The position numbers and the translations under genes are program-made. The notes below the pieces were generated by a model. That model was not told the DNA's origin, searched no databases, and saw only the letters and a list, made by a program, of their open reading frames with translations. 64,000 nt of DNA from Avena insularis (lineage: Eukaryota > Streptophyta > Magnoliopsida > Poales > Poaceae), in assembly GCA_023614405.1 (NCBI GenBank), contig CM042684.1, forward strand, positions 531,696,682-531,760,681. The letters are read 5' to 3'. This document shows, one piece after another, positions 35,349 to 44,639 of the stretch. Numbering within the stretch: the stretch's first letter is position 1; each line of letters begins with the position of its first letter.

Positions 35349-35371
35349 GGTCTGTCCACATGGGTCTCAGC

Positions 35372-35740
35372 GCTGGAGGTTGTTTTGCATGTCCGGCATC
35401 GTCAACCGCCAATCAGTCAAGAACCTCCATTCGCAGGCGAGGTACGTCCACCTTTTGGTTGCCGCTTTGCTTAATCACGGCGCGCCTTTCGGGCAGAATT
35501 AGGCCGAGCCAAGAAAAGGAGTGTGATGCGACTCTGCGAGAGCAGAGCATAGCGGAAAGGAAAACACGCACATCAAACAATGGTCAGTCAGTCGGACGAA
35601 ACAACAAGAGCTTTTCCGGAACTCTTCCGCGTCGTCAAAGCCAAGCAGGTTGGGCACTGCACGCACGCAGCCAGCCAGCCAACCTTTTCTCATCTTCTGC
35701 CTGACACGAGATTGAAAAGCCGTGATTTGAGTCTAATTAT
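35372..35740. repeat. Repeated module, unit 3 (right part)
   Basis: Matches 23460-23690 and 30079-30400: CAAGAACCTCCATTCG, TTAATCACGG, AGAATTAGGCCGAG, AAACAATGGTCAGTCAGTC and TTCCGCGTCGTCAAAG. It lies about 600 bp beyond the 3' end of the MAKR gene. Confidence 0.75.
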
Positions 35741-35809
35741 CTTGCAAATTAAAACAACACAAACGCTTCCCACCTATCTGACTGCACAAAAGAGCAGCGC
35801 TCATATATA

Positions 35810-35875
35810 CTCCCTCCGTCCCAAAATAAATGTCTAAATTCAGATGTATCTAACACTAAAACAAGTCTAGTACAA
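35810..35875. mobile_element. Stowaway MITE, truncated
   Basis: CTCCCTCCGTCCCAAAATAA after TA, followed by the usual CTAAATTCAGATGTATC interior. The opposite end is missing. Confidence 0.7.
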
Positions 35876-36315
35876 AGCAAGCACACAAAGATAGTAGTGA
35901 GAAATGAGGAGCAAAAGAACACCAAAACGACGGAAGCAGCCACTACAATCCACGCTCCCGCACGAGGGATTGTGATTGACTGATTGCTGGGGTAAAGAAA
36001 GCCTGAAAAGGAGGCCTTTCCCCACGCTTGTTCCAGCTAACCACAAACCTAAACACACAAAACCCATAAACAAACTCTAATCAGAGATCTCCAGAGCTTA
36101 ACCACCCCGTGTCCCTTGCCTATGCCACTTAGTAGATGATTTGCTTGCAGTATACTAATAAGTACTAGTTTAGAATTCTTCACTTGCTTTCTTGTTTACT
36201 GAAGTTGAGCAGAAGCTGCCACGTTGGACATCCATTTGGGCGACCAGAGGCCGCCACAATGGGGATCGTTGGTGGATCGAAAGAGCATGCTTCGGCGAGC
36301 CCACGCTACGCAGCT

Positions 36316-37152
36316 TCACATTTCCCCGGCCGGGTCACTCCTTGACCGTAGCAGAGGAGACTCGGGCCCTGACATGGAAGCCGACTCCTTGCAGTGCGCG
36401 ATGGCGCCGGCGATACCGTCCTGCTTCTCCACAGCCGAGTCGTCAGGCCGTGTCACCGAGCTAGGCCTAGGCGCCGCGGAGGACGCCGACCGGCACTTGC
36501 GCAGGCGGCGGAGCCCTCTCGACTCGGCGTGGGGACTCGTGGGCGCCGTGCGGAGCCGGCGTGAGATCTTTGCCAGGCACCGCCGGATGACGTCCCGGGA
36601 AGACGCGCCCTTGCTCTGCTCCGAGTCGTGTTGCTTGTCGTCTTCCGTCGCGCGGGGCGGCGAGTCCAAGAACAGCCGGAGCGGGCGGGCGCTGCTGACG
36701 CTGCTCCGGGCGAAGCTATGTCGGCCGCTGGAGCTCCCGGGACGCAAGCTTGGGCGACCGTAGAGCGGCGTGGCCTTTCTGGCGCCGAAGCTGAGGGAGC
36801 GCAGGGTGCCGACGCCGCGCTTACGGGTGCCGTGCTGCTGTGACTGGAAGCTGTTGGCTCTGGCCGATGACTCGGGCTCCGAGGCGCAGAACTTGAGCGT
36901 CGCGCCGCTGAAGAGTCGCGAGGCGGAACGGGTCCGCTGGAGAGAGATGATGAAGTCGAGCTCCTCGCACGACTCGTCGGAGTCGGAGTCGGACCCCGAC
37001 GAGCCGCAGGAGGAGGCGCGGACGGAGCAGGATGAGAAGTCGAGGACGAAGAAGGGCCCCTCGTCATCCTGGCTGGTGTCCCCGCGCTCGTACGCTGCCG
37101 ATGTGCGGGTCGAAGCTGCTCGGCGCGGCGCCAGTAGCCGGAGGATCTGCAT
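36316..37152 (-). CDS. Membrane-associated kinase regulator (MAKR/BKI1-like)
   Basis: A single open frame of 278 codons, intronless as usual for this family. The N-terminal part has an acidic segment with DDEGPFFVLDFSS (residues about 29-41), a Ser/Asp-rich stretch (SGSDSDSDESCEELDF) and a SEPES motif, matching the 'EGPFFDLEF ... SEPNS' layout of MAKR proteins. The C-terminal part has a basic block (RRCLAKISRRLRT), then RPDDSAVEKQDGIAGAIAHC and LLRSRSDP, the 'DDS..QQDGI..AI.HCK....S' signature of MAKR2/5-type members. Family proteins are plasma-membrane-attached regulators of receptor kinases (BKI1 inhibits BRI1); the basic cluster is thought to give membrane binding. The ATG at 37152-37150 gives MQILRLLAPRR and agrees with the conserved order; stop at 36318-36316. 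It is the one intact host-like gene in the window. The exact subfamily is uncertain. Expression cannot be judged. Confidence 0.8.
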   Translation of the reverse strand: MQILRLLAPRRAASTRTSAAYERGDTSQDDEGPFFVLDFSSCSVRASSCGSSGSDSDSDESCEELDFIISLQRTRSASRLFSGATLKFCASEPESSARANSFQSQQHGTRKRGVGTLRSLSFGARKATPLYGRPSLRPGSSSGRHSFARSSVSSARPLRLFLDSPPRATEDDKQHDSEQSKGASSRDVIRRCLAKISRRLRTAPTSPHAESRGLRRLRKCRSASSAAPRPSSVTRPDDSAVEKQDGIAGAIAHCKESASMSGPESPLLRSRSDPAGEM

Positions 37153-37790
37153 TTTGAGGCAAGCCGAGAGTGGCAGGCAGGGAGAGCTGCCTTGTTGTGG
37201 TGTGGTGCGGGCGGTGGCCTTTTTGGGTGCGTGTGGCGGTGGCTTTTAAACTGGTTCAGAAGGAAGCCGGGGCGCGAAAAGAGAGGACACGGATAAAACA
37301 AAACAAGGAGAAAATCTGGTGTATTTCCCGTTGTGATAATGAGCCGTCGGGGTGGCGCCGGCCGGCCGGTTGCGTTCGGTGCGAGGGAAATGTTGGGGCG
37401 GTGAGACAATACTTCTTCCTGGGCGTTACGTGGAGTGCAGAGGCTGCCTCTCTCTCCGACTATACTTCCGTGACTGACAAAGTGTAGGTATTCTAATTCT
37501 GGCTCTTCTAAGCCTATCAGCCGGTGCAGTGTTGCTCTGCTGTGGCCGGTTTCCATCGCTTTTTTTTTTTGACCGGATGGCTCTTTGCGACTCTGTTGGT
37601 CTTTCCGAAACGGAGGAAATATCTGCATTATTATTTTGCTGATTAGTCTAACTTTCGTGTAAAATTATTGTAAGGTTAGAAGCTAGCAAAAACGATGTTT
37701 GTATCAGATATATAGTTCTTAAATTTTTTGGTTGCATAACTGTTACAATTTGGTTACCAGCTATTACATATCCCCATAAACTAACAAAAT
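37153..37790. other. Upstream flank of MAKR, no further gene
   Basis: Moves from GC-rich next to the gene to AT-rich. Contains a T run (37560-37570). A 391-codon minus-strand frame (37628-36453) overlapping MAKR in another frame is Ser/Pro/Arg low-complexity and rejected as a gene. Confidence 0.5.
37243..37250 (-). promoter_or_regulatory. TATA-like box of the MAKR gene
   Basis: The minus strand reads TTTAAAAG about 90 bp upstream of the ATG, in an otherwise GC-rich region. The spacing suits a plant core promoter with a short 5' leader. Confidence 0.45.
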
Positions 37791-37859
37791 TATTTGCAAG
37801 TTCATCACATGTATCACGAATTGTCAAAACAGAGTATAAACGGCACGGCGAAGCGCGCT

Positions 37860-38279
37860 TATCTATCTAGTACACAGCGGCGGCGGGGGGCTCCCATGGC
37901 CAGCGTCGCCCCCTATCGGCGAGGAGCAGCGCAGCCCGGCCCAAAACAAGCGACGAGCCCCTTCCCCTCTCCTTTCTTTTGCTCTGTCCCTTGCCCCCAC
38001 CCCCTGAACCCCACGCAAATACACTGCGAGATCGAGAAGTGGCGGTGTGTGGTGGCGTCCCCTTGCCAGCGTGCGCGTCCACCCTCAGGTGCGTGCGTCG
38101 CCATCAAGTGGCCTAGCGGTGGCGCCCTTTTCCGGCGTGCTCACGACGACGCCCGTTGGTGAGAAGGGGTAATGGGGCTATGGCGACTGTAGATCATATG
38201 GTTAGGGTTTCCTGTTTCTGTTAATGATTCTAGATCGAATTTCTTTCCGATCTACAACCCTAGCTTGCTCTGATACCAT
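37860..38279 (-). mobile_element. LTR-retrotransposon leader remnant
   Basis: Reading leftward from the primer site, this is the GC-rich 5' untranslated leader of the element whose LTR is at 38280-38699. No gag is recognisable, so the element is cut shortly inside its 5' end. Boundary approximate. Confidence 0.55.
38267..38278 (-). other. Primer-binding site (initiator tRNA-Met)
   Basis: The minus strand reads TGGTATCAGAGC, one base inside the LTR end at 38280. Confidence 0.85.
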
Positions 38280-38699
38280 TGTTAGCTTCCTAGGAACATA
38301 CTAGGTGCAAAAATAGTCGGGTATCAACTTTTCTGTGGATTGTAATCGACTTACTGCTCGAGACAGAGAGATTGGAGAGGGGGAGAGAGAGAGACCGAAC
38401 CTTCTGCTTGGCTAGAGGAGCCCGTGGTGGCAGCCATGGTGGTGACGGTAGGGAGAGCGGATCGTGGGCGAGTCGGGGTGCTTCCCGTTACTCCTGCGCT
38501 CCCTAGATTGGTAGGGTGGTGTGGGTGGGGCATAATTCTTCGCGACGACCTCGTGTTACGAGCCTCCGGTCCCCACCCTTTATATAGCGCAGTGTAACAG
38601 GGCCCCGCCAACCATGTAGAGTTGGGCGCCCCCGATCAAGGCGTGGATCTAAGGGCCTGGTGGGCCGTTTGGCCTACTCAGGAGGAGATCAATCTAACA
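38280..38699 (-). repeat. 5' LTR of a truncated LTR retrotransposon
   Basis: About 420 bp with inverted ends TGTTAG/CTAACA (plus strand TGTTAGCTTCC to CAATCTAACA). A minus-strand TATA box CTATATAAAG lies at about 38578-38587, correctly oriented for an element read right to left. Its partner LTR and coding region are absent from the window. Confidence 0.8.
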
Positions 38700-38887
38700 T
38701 AGACAAATCTAAGTCTTCCATTTCAGCACGAAGAAAGTAGAAAATACCGAAGGTTCAGTTTGATGATGAAAATGGAGTCTTTCCTTGTTGGCTGGGAAAG
38801 CGAGCGGGGCCCAATTCTCTATACAGAGAAGGGATTGATCGGTAGCCGGAAATGGAGTGGATACCGTGGCCACAAATTGCAAGAATT

Positions 38888-38987
38888 GTAGGTTCACTCC
38901 AAACCTATATGAACCTAGACACTAAAAGTGGTCTAGATATATTTCTTTCACAAAGCTAAAACATCTTATATTTTAAAATAGAGGGAG
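38888..38987. mobile_element. Stowaway MITE, left-truncated
   Basis: Ends ATTTTAAAATAGAGGGAG followed by TA (38988-38989), with the standard AAAGCTAAAACATCTTATA interior. The left CTCCCTCC end is missing. The duplicate segment at 40.4 kb lacks it. Confidence 0.8.
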
Positions 38988-39074
38988 TAGACACTACAGA
39001 GGCAGAGGAAGAACTGCCCAAAACGATACACTCCATGAGTCCAAATCCTTGTCTCGCGCCTTGCTACAGCTTTA

Positions 39075-39405
39075 GGGGCTATTTGTTTTCCGGACACATT
39101 TTGCCAAGCCAAAGTATAATCAGGCATAAAAATGTGGCAGCCACAAGGGGTGTGGCTAAATTTTTTGAAGCCAAACTTTGTCAAAAGATGGCAAGAGGAA
39201 TGACTCTATGACAAGTGGATCATGGCAAGAGGAATGACTCTATGACAAGTGGATCATGGCAACAGGAATGACTCTAAGACAAGTGGATCATAATAAGGGC
39301 AATAAAGTATGGCAATCCAAAGTAGCAAAAACCAAACACATTCTAACTAAGGTGTGGCTGCCAAATTTTGGCTTGGCAAAGTATGACCTAGAACCAAACA
39401 GGCCC
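39075..39405. mobile_element. Tourist-type MITE (PIF/Harbinger) with internal tandem repeat
   Basis: Left end GGGGCTATTTGTTTTCC; right end, reverse-complemented, GGGCCTGTTTGGTTC. Flanked by TTA on both sides (39072-39074 and 39406-39408), as expected for Tourist elements. The interior has repeated TTTGGCTTGGCAAAGT-like words as subterminal inverted repeats. Confidence 0.8.
39189..39290. repeat. 34 bp unit repeated three times inside the Tourist MITE
   Basis: Units at 39189-39222, 39223-39256 and 39257-39290, each starting TGGCAA(G/C)AGGAATGACTCT. Units 1 and 2 are identical and unit 3 differs at two positions. Confidence 0.95.
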
Positions 39406-39604
39406 TTATTTTCTACTTCGCAACTTCAGTTTCAGGCCCAACCGTCCAAAAGTGCCGCCGAGCTCGGTCTTTAACGCCGCAACCATTTGCGGCTGGACAA
39501 CCAAGGATTCAAGACCAGTCGCTCTACGAAGTTTTCCATCAGCTTTTGAATTTGTGTTGTTCTGTCGACCGGTGCATTTACCTCGTGGGAAAATGAGGCC
39601 TACG

Positions 39605-40144
39605 CCTACGTGGTGCATGCACAGATGTCGCTGCCATCACGTATTCCGCCGAACGGCCCATGGGTGCCCTAGCTGCTACTGCCCACGGCGAACTGGTGGA
39701 AGCCGGCCTGAGGTGGAGGGGCACCGTTGAATAGGAAACGACAGAGTGCCGGAGATCCGGAGTTGCCGTAGTTCAGATCGGTGGCAGTGAAGCTGCCTAG
39801 AGGATCGAACTCATGGAGGCCCGGCAAGAAGCGAGAGAGCTAGAGTTGCGGTGTACCTTGGCATTTTGGGAAACCGACCGCTTGCGCGGGGGACGAGGTT
39901 GACGGAGAGGGCAAGGACACGCTACTTTGGCTCCCAATAGGGCTGACCCGCACACTTATTTCGCTCGATCTGGCGCCCCTGCTAGCCCGCCGCGCTCCGG
40001 GTACGGCTTGCGGGCCCGGATGAGATGGACCGGCGCCGGCGCGAAAACTGAATTAGAGGGCGCGGCTGGGCGGGAATTTTTGTGCTGGCGCCCCCATAAC
40101 CGGTTTGGTGGTGGGGCTATAAGGGGGACGAGCGGAGATGCTTT
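39605..40144. other. GC-rich stretch, possible transposon end
   Basis: No gene. The end near 40100-40148 (GGGGCTATAAGGGGGACG, then GGAGATGCTTTAAG) has the style of grass Mutator/CACTA-like MITE ends, but no partner end was found. Confidence 0.3.
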
Positions 40145-40380
40145 AAGACTAGTCATAATGGGTAGTATTATATAGTAGTATAATACATATGATATTATTG
40201 TATGGTACTACCTCTACGGTGCATGTTATCATGTATTAGTATCATGGTCTTGTAAAATTTATTGATTTTTAAAATCTCAATGCAAATTTGTGTTTACTTT
40301 ATTTGACACTAATTTTTTTAGTTCTGTGTGCTACTATAAGACGGTATAATCTAATTACCCGAGAAGAGTAAGTGTGATAT
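40145..40380. mobile_element. AT-rich MITE-like element
   Basis: Opens ACTAGTCATAATGGGTAGTA and is full of TAGTAGTA(T)AATACAT/GTATCATG words typical of a common Triticeae MITE. The right end is unclear and no target duplication was fixed. Confidence 0.4.
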
Positions 40381-40395
40381 GATGAAAAGAGTTCT

Positions 40396-40728
40396 GGTTG
40401 GCAGAAAAAGCGGGCGGGGCCAATTCTCTAGGCGAGGAAGGGACTGATCAGCAGCCAGTAGTCGAGTGGATACTGTGACAACGGATTGCAAGAACTGTTG
40501 TGATTGAGGAGTCTTGCCCAGACACTAGACGCAGAGGAAGAAGGGTGCCCAAACTGATGCACTCGATGAGTACCAACGGTGCTGCATGCGGAGCTCGGTC
40601 TTCAATGCCGCAATCATTTGGGTTGGACAATCGAGGAATCAAGACCAGTCGCACTAGTAGGAAGATTTTCATCAGCTTTTGAATTTGAGCTGTTCTGCCG
40701 AGTGCCGACCTGTGCATTTGCCTCGTGA
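40396..40728. repeat. Local duplication, copy 2 (empty of MITEs)
   Basis: Shorter partner of 38787-39604, lacking the Stowaway fragment and the Tourist MITE. The 40729-41160 flank shows nothing recognised. Confidence 0.75.
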
Positions 40729-41164
40729 CATGTCGTTTCTGACAGGATGGAGAGACACATTACACATCTGGGCATGCCCTCGTGCTGACAGAAATGAAGA
40801 ATCCACTCGAGCCAGGCATGGAATTAATGGAGGGGTAAACACCTCGAAGATTCAGAGATGGATCGGTTTGACGGTGCCGAGTCCTTTCTGTCTGCTCGTC
40901 GTGCCGTCCCTGTCGTACCTGCTCAGGGCGACATGTACCGGTACCTCACTTCCGTTGCACTGTGTAACCAACGGTACAACCCCATGTACGAGCCATGACC
41001 AAACGCACGACCAAGGCGCGCGCGTACCACTGATCGGTGTCTGATGGATCGTTTCAGGCGACCGTACGTCTGTAGGTGAGCAGTGAAGTGAAGGACACAT
41101 AACTAGACTAGCATCCACGAGCATGAGACGGGCATAGCAACGGCCATCCACGTCCCCCCAAAAA

Positions 41165-42215
41165 AGGCCTAGAACATCTCTAACAGATACCCATCGCGAG
41201 CCAACCCGCTAAATAACCGTCACATTGCGGTACAGAGACGAAAAAATGGCAATTCCGGATGCGGCAAAGCCTACCGTATCGGTTGGCGGGAGGGACATTC
41301 CCCCTTCCCTGCTTCCCGCACAACTGCCCCCAGCCTCCGCCACCATCGTTGATCTGCTCGGCCATGCGCCTTTAGCCCTTTCCGCGTCGCACCGCCGTCA
41401 CCATGAACCCTCCCGTGCCTCCGTCGGCCGTTTCCACCGCAGAAGCCCAGTCGGCACCCCTACCACCTCCCGTCGGTAGAACGCCGTCCCTCCTCCCGCG
41501 GTAAGGCGGAACCGCTTCCGCGCAAAGTCCCATGTGGCTGCCGGTTGTTCGTAGGCTTCTTTCCCTCCGACCCCACCGAGCAACCATACGATAGCCCCAT
41601 GAAGCATCGTCGGAAGAAGCCTGCCACAAAGTTGAAGAAAGCCGGCGGGGGAAGCCCCTTCCGACGGGCACGCCGTTAACGGCCCCATCCCCGCGACCGT
41701 CCTCCTCTACCAAATTTTCTAAGATTCTGGGCAGGTACGATTTTCCCCGAAAATCTATCGCATATTCTGATTGTATTGTTTAGATTGCAGACTTTGCGTA
41801 CCATGTAGCGAGGTTTTGCACTCGGCATTGCTCATGCCCGGTGACCTGCTTCGGCTGATACGGATCGGTGGTGGATCAAGGAGCATGAACTTCTTCAGCG
41901 GCATGGTGGAGCAGATCATGTATGCACGAGAGAAAATAATGGGAGCTACGGCACATGGCGAGCAAGACATGGGTATGTGGGAAGAAAAAGGAGGGAAAAT
42001 CGTCTTGGATCACCAAAAGAGCTAGCCCGCGTGCCTTTTCGCTTCTGCCAGCGCCCCCACGTGCCCCCGACACGCTGGGTTCGGCTTGGGTTCTTCTAAT
42101 TAAGTTTGAACCCATTCCGACAGAAAACGAGCATCTGGGAGGCCGGTTGAGACATTTTTGCATCGCCGGCAGAAAAAAGGGCTCTTGGGGGACGGCTGGA
42201 GATGCTCTTGAATAT
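41165..42215. mobile_element. Possible Mutator-like element
   Basis: Left GAACATCTCTAACAG and right, reverse-complemented, GAGCATCTCCAGCCG form weak inverted ends around a GC-rich interior. No target duplication found, and no domain in the several 80-110 codon frames. Confidence 0.35.
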
Positions 42216-42239
42216 GTCCTCTCTCTACTAGACTAAGAT

Positions 42240-43690
42240 TTTTGTCCCCAACAAAGTCGCCAAAAAGTGTGTTGTGTCGGACATGGTTCCGGCTTTACAC
42301 GAACACATCTAATGTGTACCCTCAATACCAGGGGTGATGCCTCAACTCACGTAGAAGGAGGACTGCTAGAAGCATGACACGCAAGATAGTCTAGCAGGTG
42401 CTTTTGAGACCCGAAGCCACAGTTCCTCCGGACGAACCCCTTAGAAGGTTCCGACAGCGATGAGCTGAACTGAGCTGGGTTTGGCCTTTCTTAGCTGTCT
42501 TATCGATGCTATAGACGAAATATGTGTGAAGTCCCCAAAGAAATGGGAGCATGGACAAAGATGAGGAGGTAACAAGTAGATGTATTGGGTGTTTGTCGAC
42601 TGTATGCTTCTAATTCAATCGGCTGCCACTTCTCACATATATATTATGCAGCTGGTCTTACTGTACAAGCTAGGAATTCTCTTACGCATTACAAGTCCGA
42701 ATCTAACGCCGATTCTAGCTCTCTAAACTAGTTAACAACCGCCACCGACTTTGTACTGGATCCGGACAAAGTGTCCATGTCGTCTCCCATGCAGAACCGT
42801 CGATGATCCTTCGGTGTTGGAGCAGAACTTGCTTTCATCTCCAAGCTTCAATAGGGAAGATATTGGGCTTCTGGGCATAAACCGGTACAAGTTGTGCGGT
42901 CTAGTAGTAACTCTTATGAAGGATTCCTTTAACTTTCTCTGTATAAATAGGTATAGTAAACCGACGAGGCCTCCATCTTTTGATAATATCCAAGTTCGCA
43001 TCTAGGTTTCCTTAAAGCAGCTTCTAGATCCTTTCGGTTCCTTTTTTTCTTTACGCGCCTGCTGAGTCCATCACACGTAGAAACGCTTCCTCGCCTAGTC
43101 ATAAGCCATCGCAAAATGGGTGACAACACTGTCTCTGGCGACTACAAAATAAAATTAAAAGAAACGAGTACAACTTTGAGGTCTTCTAACCCCTTCTTCT
43201 TTCAGGACACGATCTTGTAGTTCTTTCTTAGGCAGCCGAAGAAAAATGACATCGATATAATACCACAAGCCTGTAATACCAATGAGAGTTCTCCTACATG
43301 TTAAATCTTTTGATTTGGCAAAACAATTTATCACATTTAGTAAACCATGTTATAATGTCTTGGTTGTATGCATCATGATGCGGAGTTCAAAGATGATAAA
43401 ATCTTCCGTTTCAACAAAGGACAATTGTCTAGTTGTCTATCTCACAATGGACAACATCGATGGCATGGGCAAGTCGCATGTATGGGTACTTCCTACATAA
43501 AATAGAAGATAGGCTCCTGTAAAACCAATAACACACTTTGCGAAAGAAAGCAACATACAATTGCTCTTTCATGGTACAGGCCCGCAAAGGCAGACAAAAA
43601 CAAGATCAAAGTGAACCATGGATTTTGATTGTTCGGCCCAGGGATAGTCGTGCATTGTATCCAATGCATGTATGAGTACATTAAACTTTT
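42240..43690. other. Intergenic stretch without recognised gene
   Basis: Mixed composition; open frames up to about 90 codons lack domains. 43655-43707 resembles the start of module unit 3 (CCAATGCATG...GAGTACATT). Confidence 0.5.
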
Positions 43691-43707
43691 TAAGTGATAC
43701 TCCCTCC

Positions 43708-44372
43708 TCAAATTGTTTTTTATGTGGTTTATTAATAATAAGGTGTTGCTCACAAAGGATAATCTGGTTAAAAGAAATTGGGTAGGATGTACGAAGTGTT
43801 TTTTTGTGGATCACAGGAAACCATAGAACACTTATTTATATCTTGCCCTTTTGCTCGCCTTTTGTGGCGAATTATCCATTTTCCTTATGATTTATTCCCT
43901 CCGACTGATATTGTGAACATGTTTGGTAATTCGTTACATGGTTTTGATAAGTCATCTAAGGCTAGGATTCGCATTGGTGCTTCAGCCTTATGTTGGTCTA
44001 TTTGGAGATACAGGAATGATATTATCTTTAACAAATCCAAAAAAAATTAATCTTATGCAGGTTATTCACATGGTGACACATTGGGTGCAGCTTTGGGCAT
44101 TCCTATCTACACCAGACCAACGGGATATTATGGCTACTGGGTGCAGCCGTCTCCTGATGGTCGCTGGGCACATCTTCAGCCAGTCTGCCTGGATGCATTC
44201 TGATAGATTGGATTATGATGTTTAGTCGCTCGTTTATTATTTTTCGCTGGTTGATTTTGATGTCGATATTAAGCGATCCGTGATTTGTAATACTTGTGGA
44301 GTTTGAATTTTTAATAAAAGGTTGTGTGCATCGACCGATGCAGAGACCGGGGTACATCCCCTTTTCGAAAAA
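43708..44372 (+). mobile_element. 5'-truncated LINE (zf-RVT end) inserted in a Stowaway MITE
   Basis: The plus strand encodes the last part of a LINE ORF2: LTKDNLVKRNW, FFCGSQETIEHLFISCPFAR, RIRIGASALCWSIWRYRNDI and a C-terminal SRLLMVA segment. The CX2C...HX4C zinc-binding zf-RVT order is clear. One frameshift lies near 44045 in an A run. A 3' UTR and a short A tail follow (TTTTCGAAAAAAA). A 14-16 bp duplication (A)AGTGATACTCCCTCC sits at 43692-43707 and 44373-44388, the mark of target-primed insertion. Confidence 0.92.
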
Positions 44373-44380
44373 AAGTGATA

Positions 44381-44538
44381 CTCCCTCCGTTCGGAAATAT
44401 AAGACATTCTAGCTTGTGAATCGAATGTATCTAGACATCTTTTAGTGTATAAATTCACTCCAAACCTATACACTAAAATATGTCTAGATACATTCGACTC
44501 ACAAAGCTAAAACGTCTTATATTTCCGAACGGAGGGAG
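44381..44538. mobile_element. Stowaway MITE, complete
   Basis: CTCCCTCCGTTCGGAAATAT with its perfect inverted end, flanked by TA (44379-44380 and 44539-44540). Its first 8 bases were copied to 43700-43707 by the LINE insertion. Confidence 0.95.
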
Positions 44539-44554
44539 TACCTTATCCAAAAAA

Positions 44555-44635
44555 TATATGAGTACAGTGTACCACCACTAGATTCGTGTACCGGGACCGC
44601 GAGACCCGTGCATAATCTCTCGTCCTCAGGGAGCT
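44555..44635. repeat. Repeated module, fourth fragment
   Basis: GAGTACAGTGTACCACCACTA, CGGGACCGCGA and AATCTCTCGTCCTCAGGGAG align with 31753-31835 in module unit 3 and partly with 23998-24040. It ends where the Gypsy RNase H sequence begins. Confidence 0.55.
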
Positions 44636-44639
44636 TACA

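Larger units (their letters stand above)
33166..35371. mobile_element. Possible Mutator-like element, host of nested hAT and MULE
   Basis: The left side starts GGACATCTCCAACAGCCT. The right side, reverse-complemented, has AACCTCCAGCGCT, a weak match to the 'CATCTCCAACAG' ends common in grass Mutator-like elements. Removing the two nested insertions leaves about 760 bp, GC-rich in 34020-34490. No domain and no clear target duplication. It separates the two halves of module unit 3. Confidence 0.3.
38787..39604. repeat. Local duplication, copy 1 (with MITE insertions)
   Basis: Matches 40396-40728 in order: GCGGGGCCCAATTCTCT, GGAAGGGATTGATC, GAGTGGATAC, ATTGCAAGAA, CAGAGGAAGAA, CCGAGCTCGGTCTT, AAGACCAGTCGC and CATCAGCTTTTGAATTTG. 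Two inserted elements (38888-38987 and 39075-39405) are absent from copy 2. No coding content recognised. Confidence 0.75.

Noticed and set aside
36453..37628. 391-codon minus-strand open frame overlapping MAKR
   Set aside because: Different frame from the recognised MAKR protein; Ser/Pro/Arg-rich low complexity caused by GC-rich third positions; no domain.
43700..43707. CTCCCTCC as the start of another Stowaway MITE
   Set aside because: No matching end; it is half of the LINE target-site duplication.
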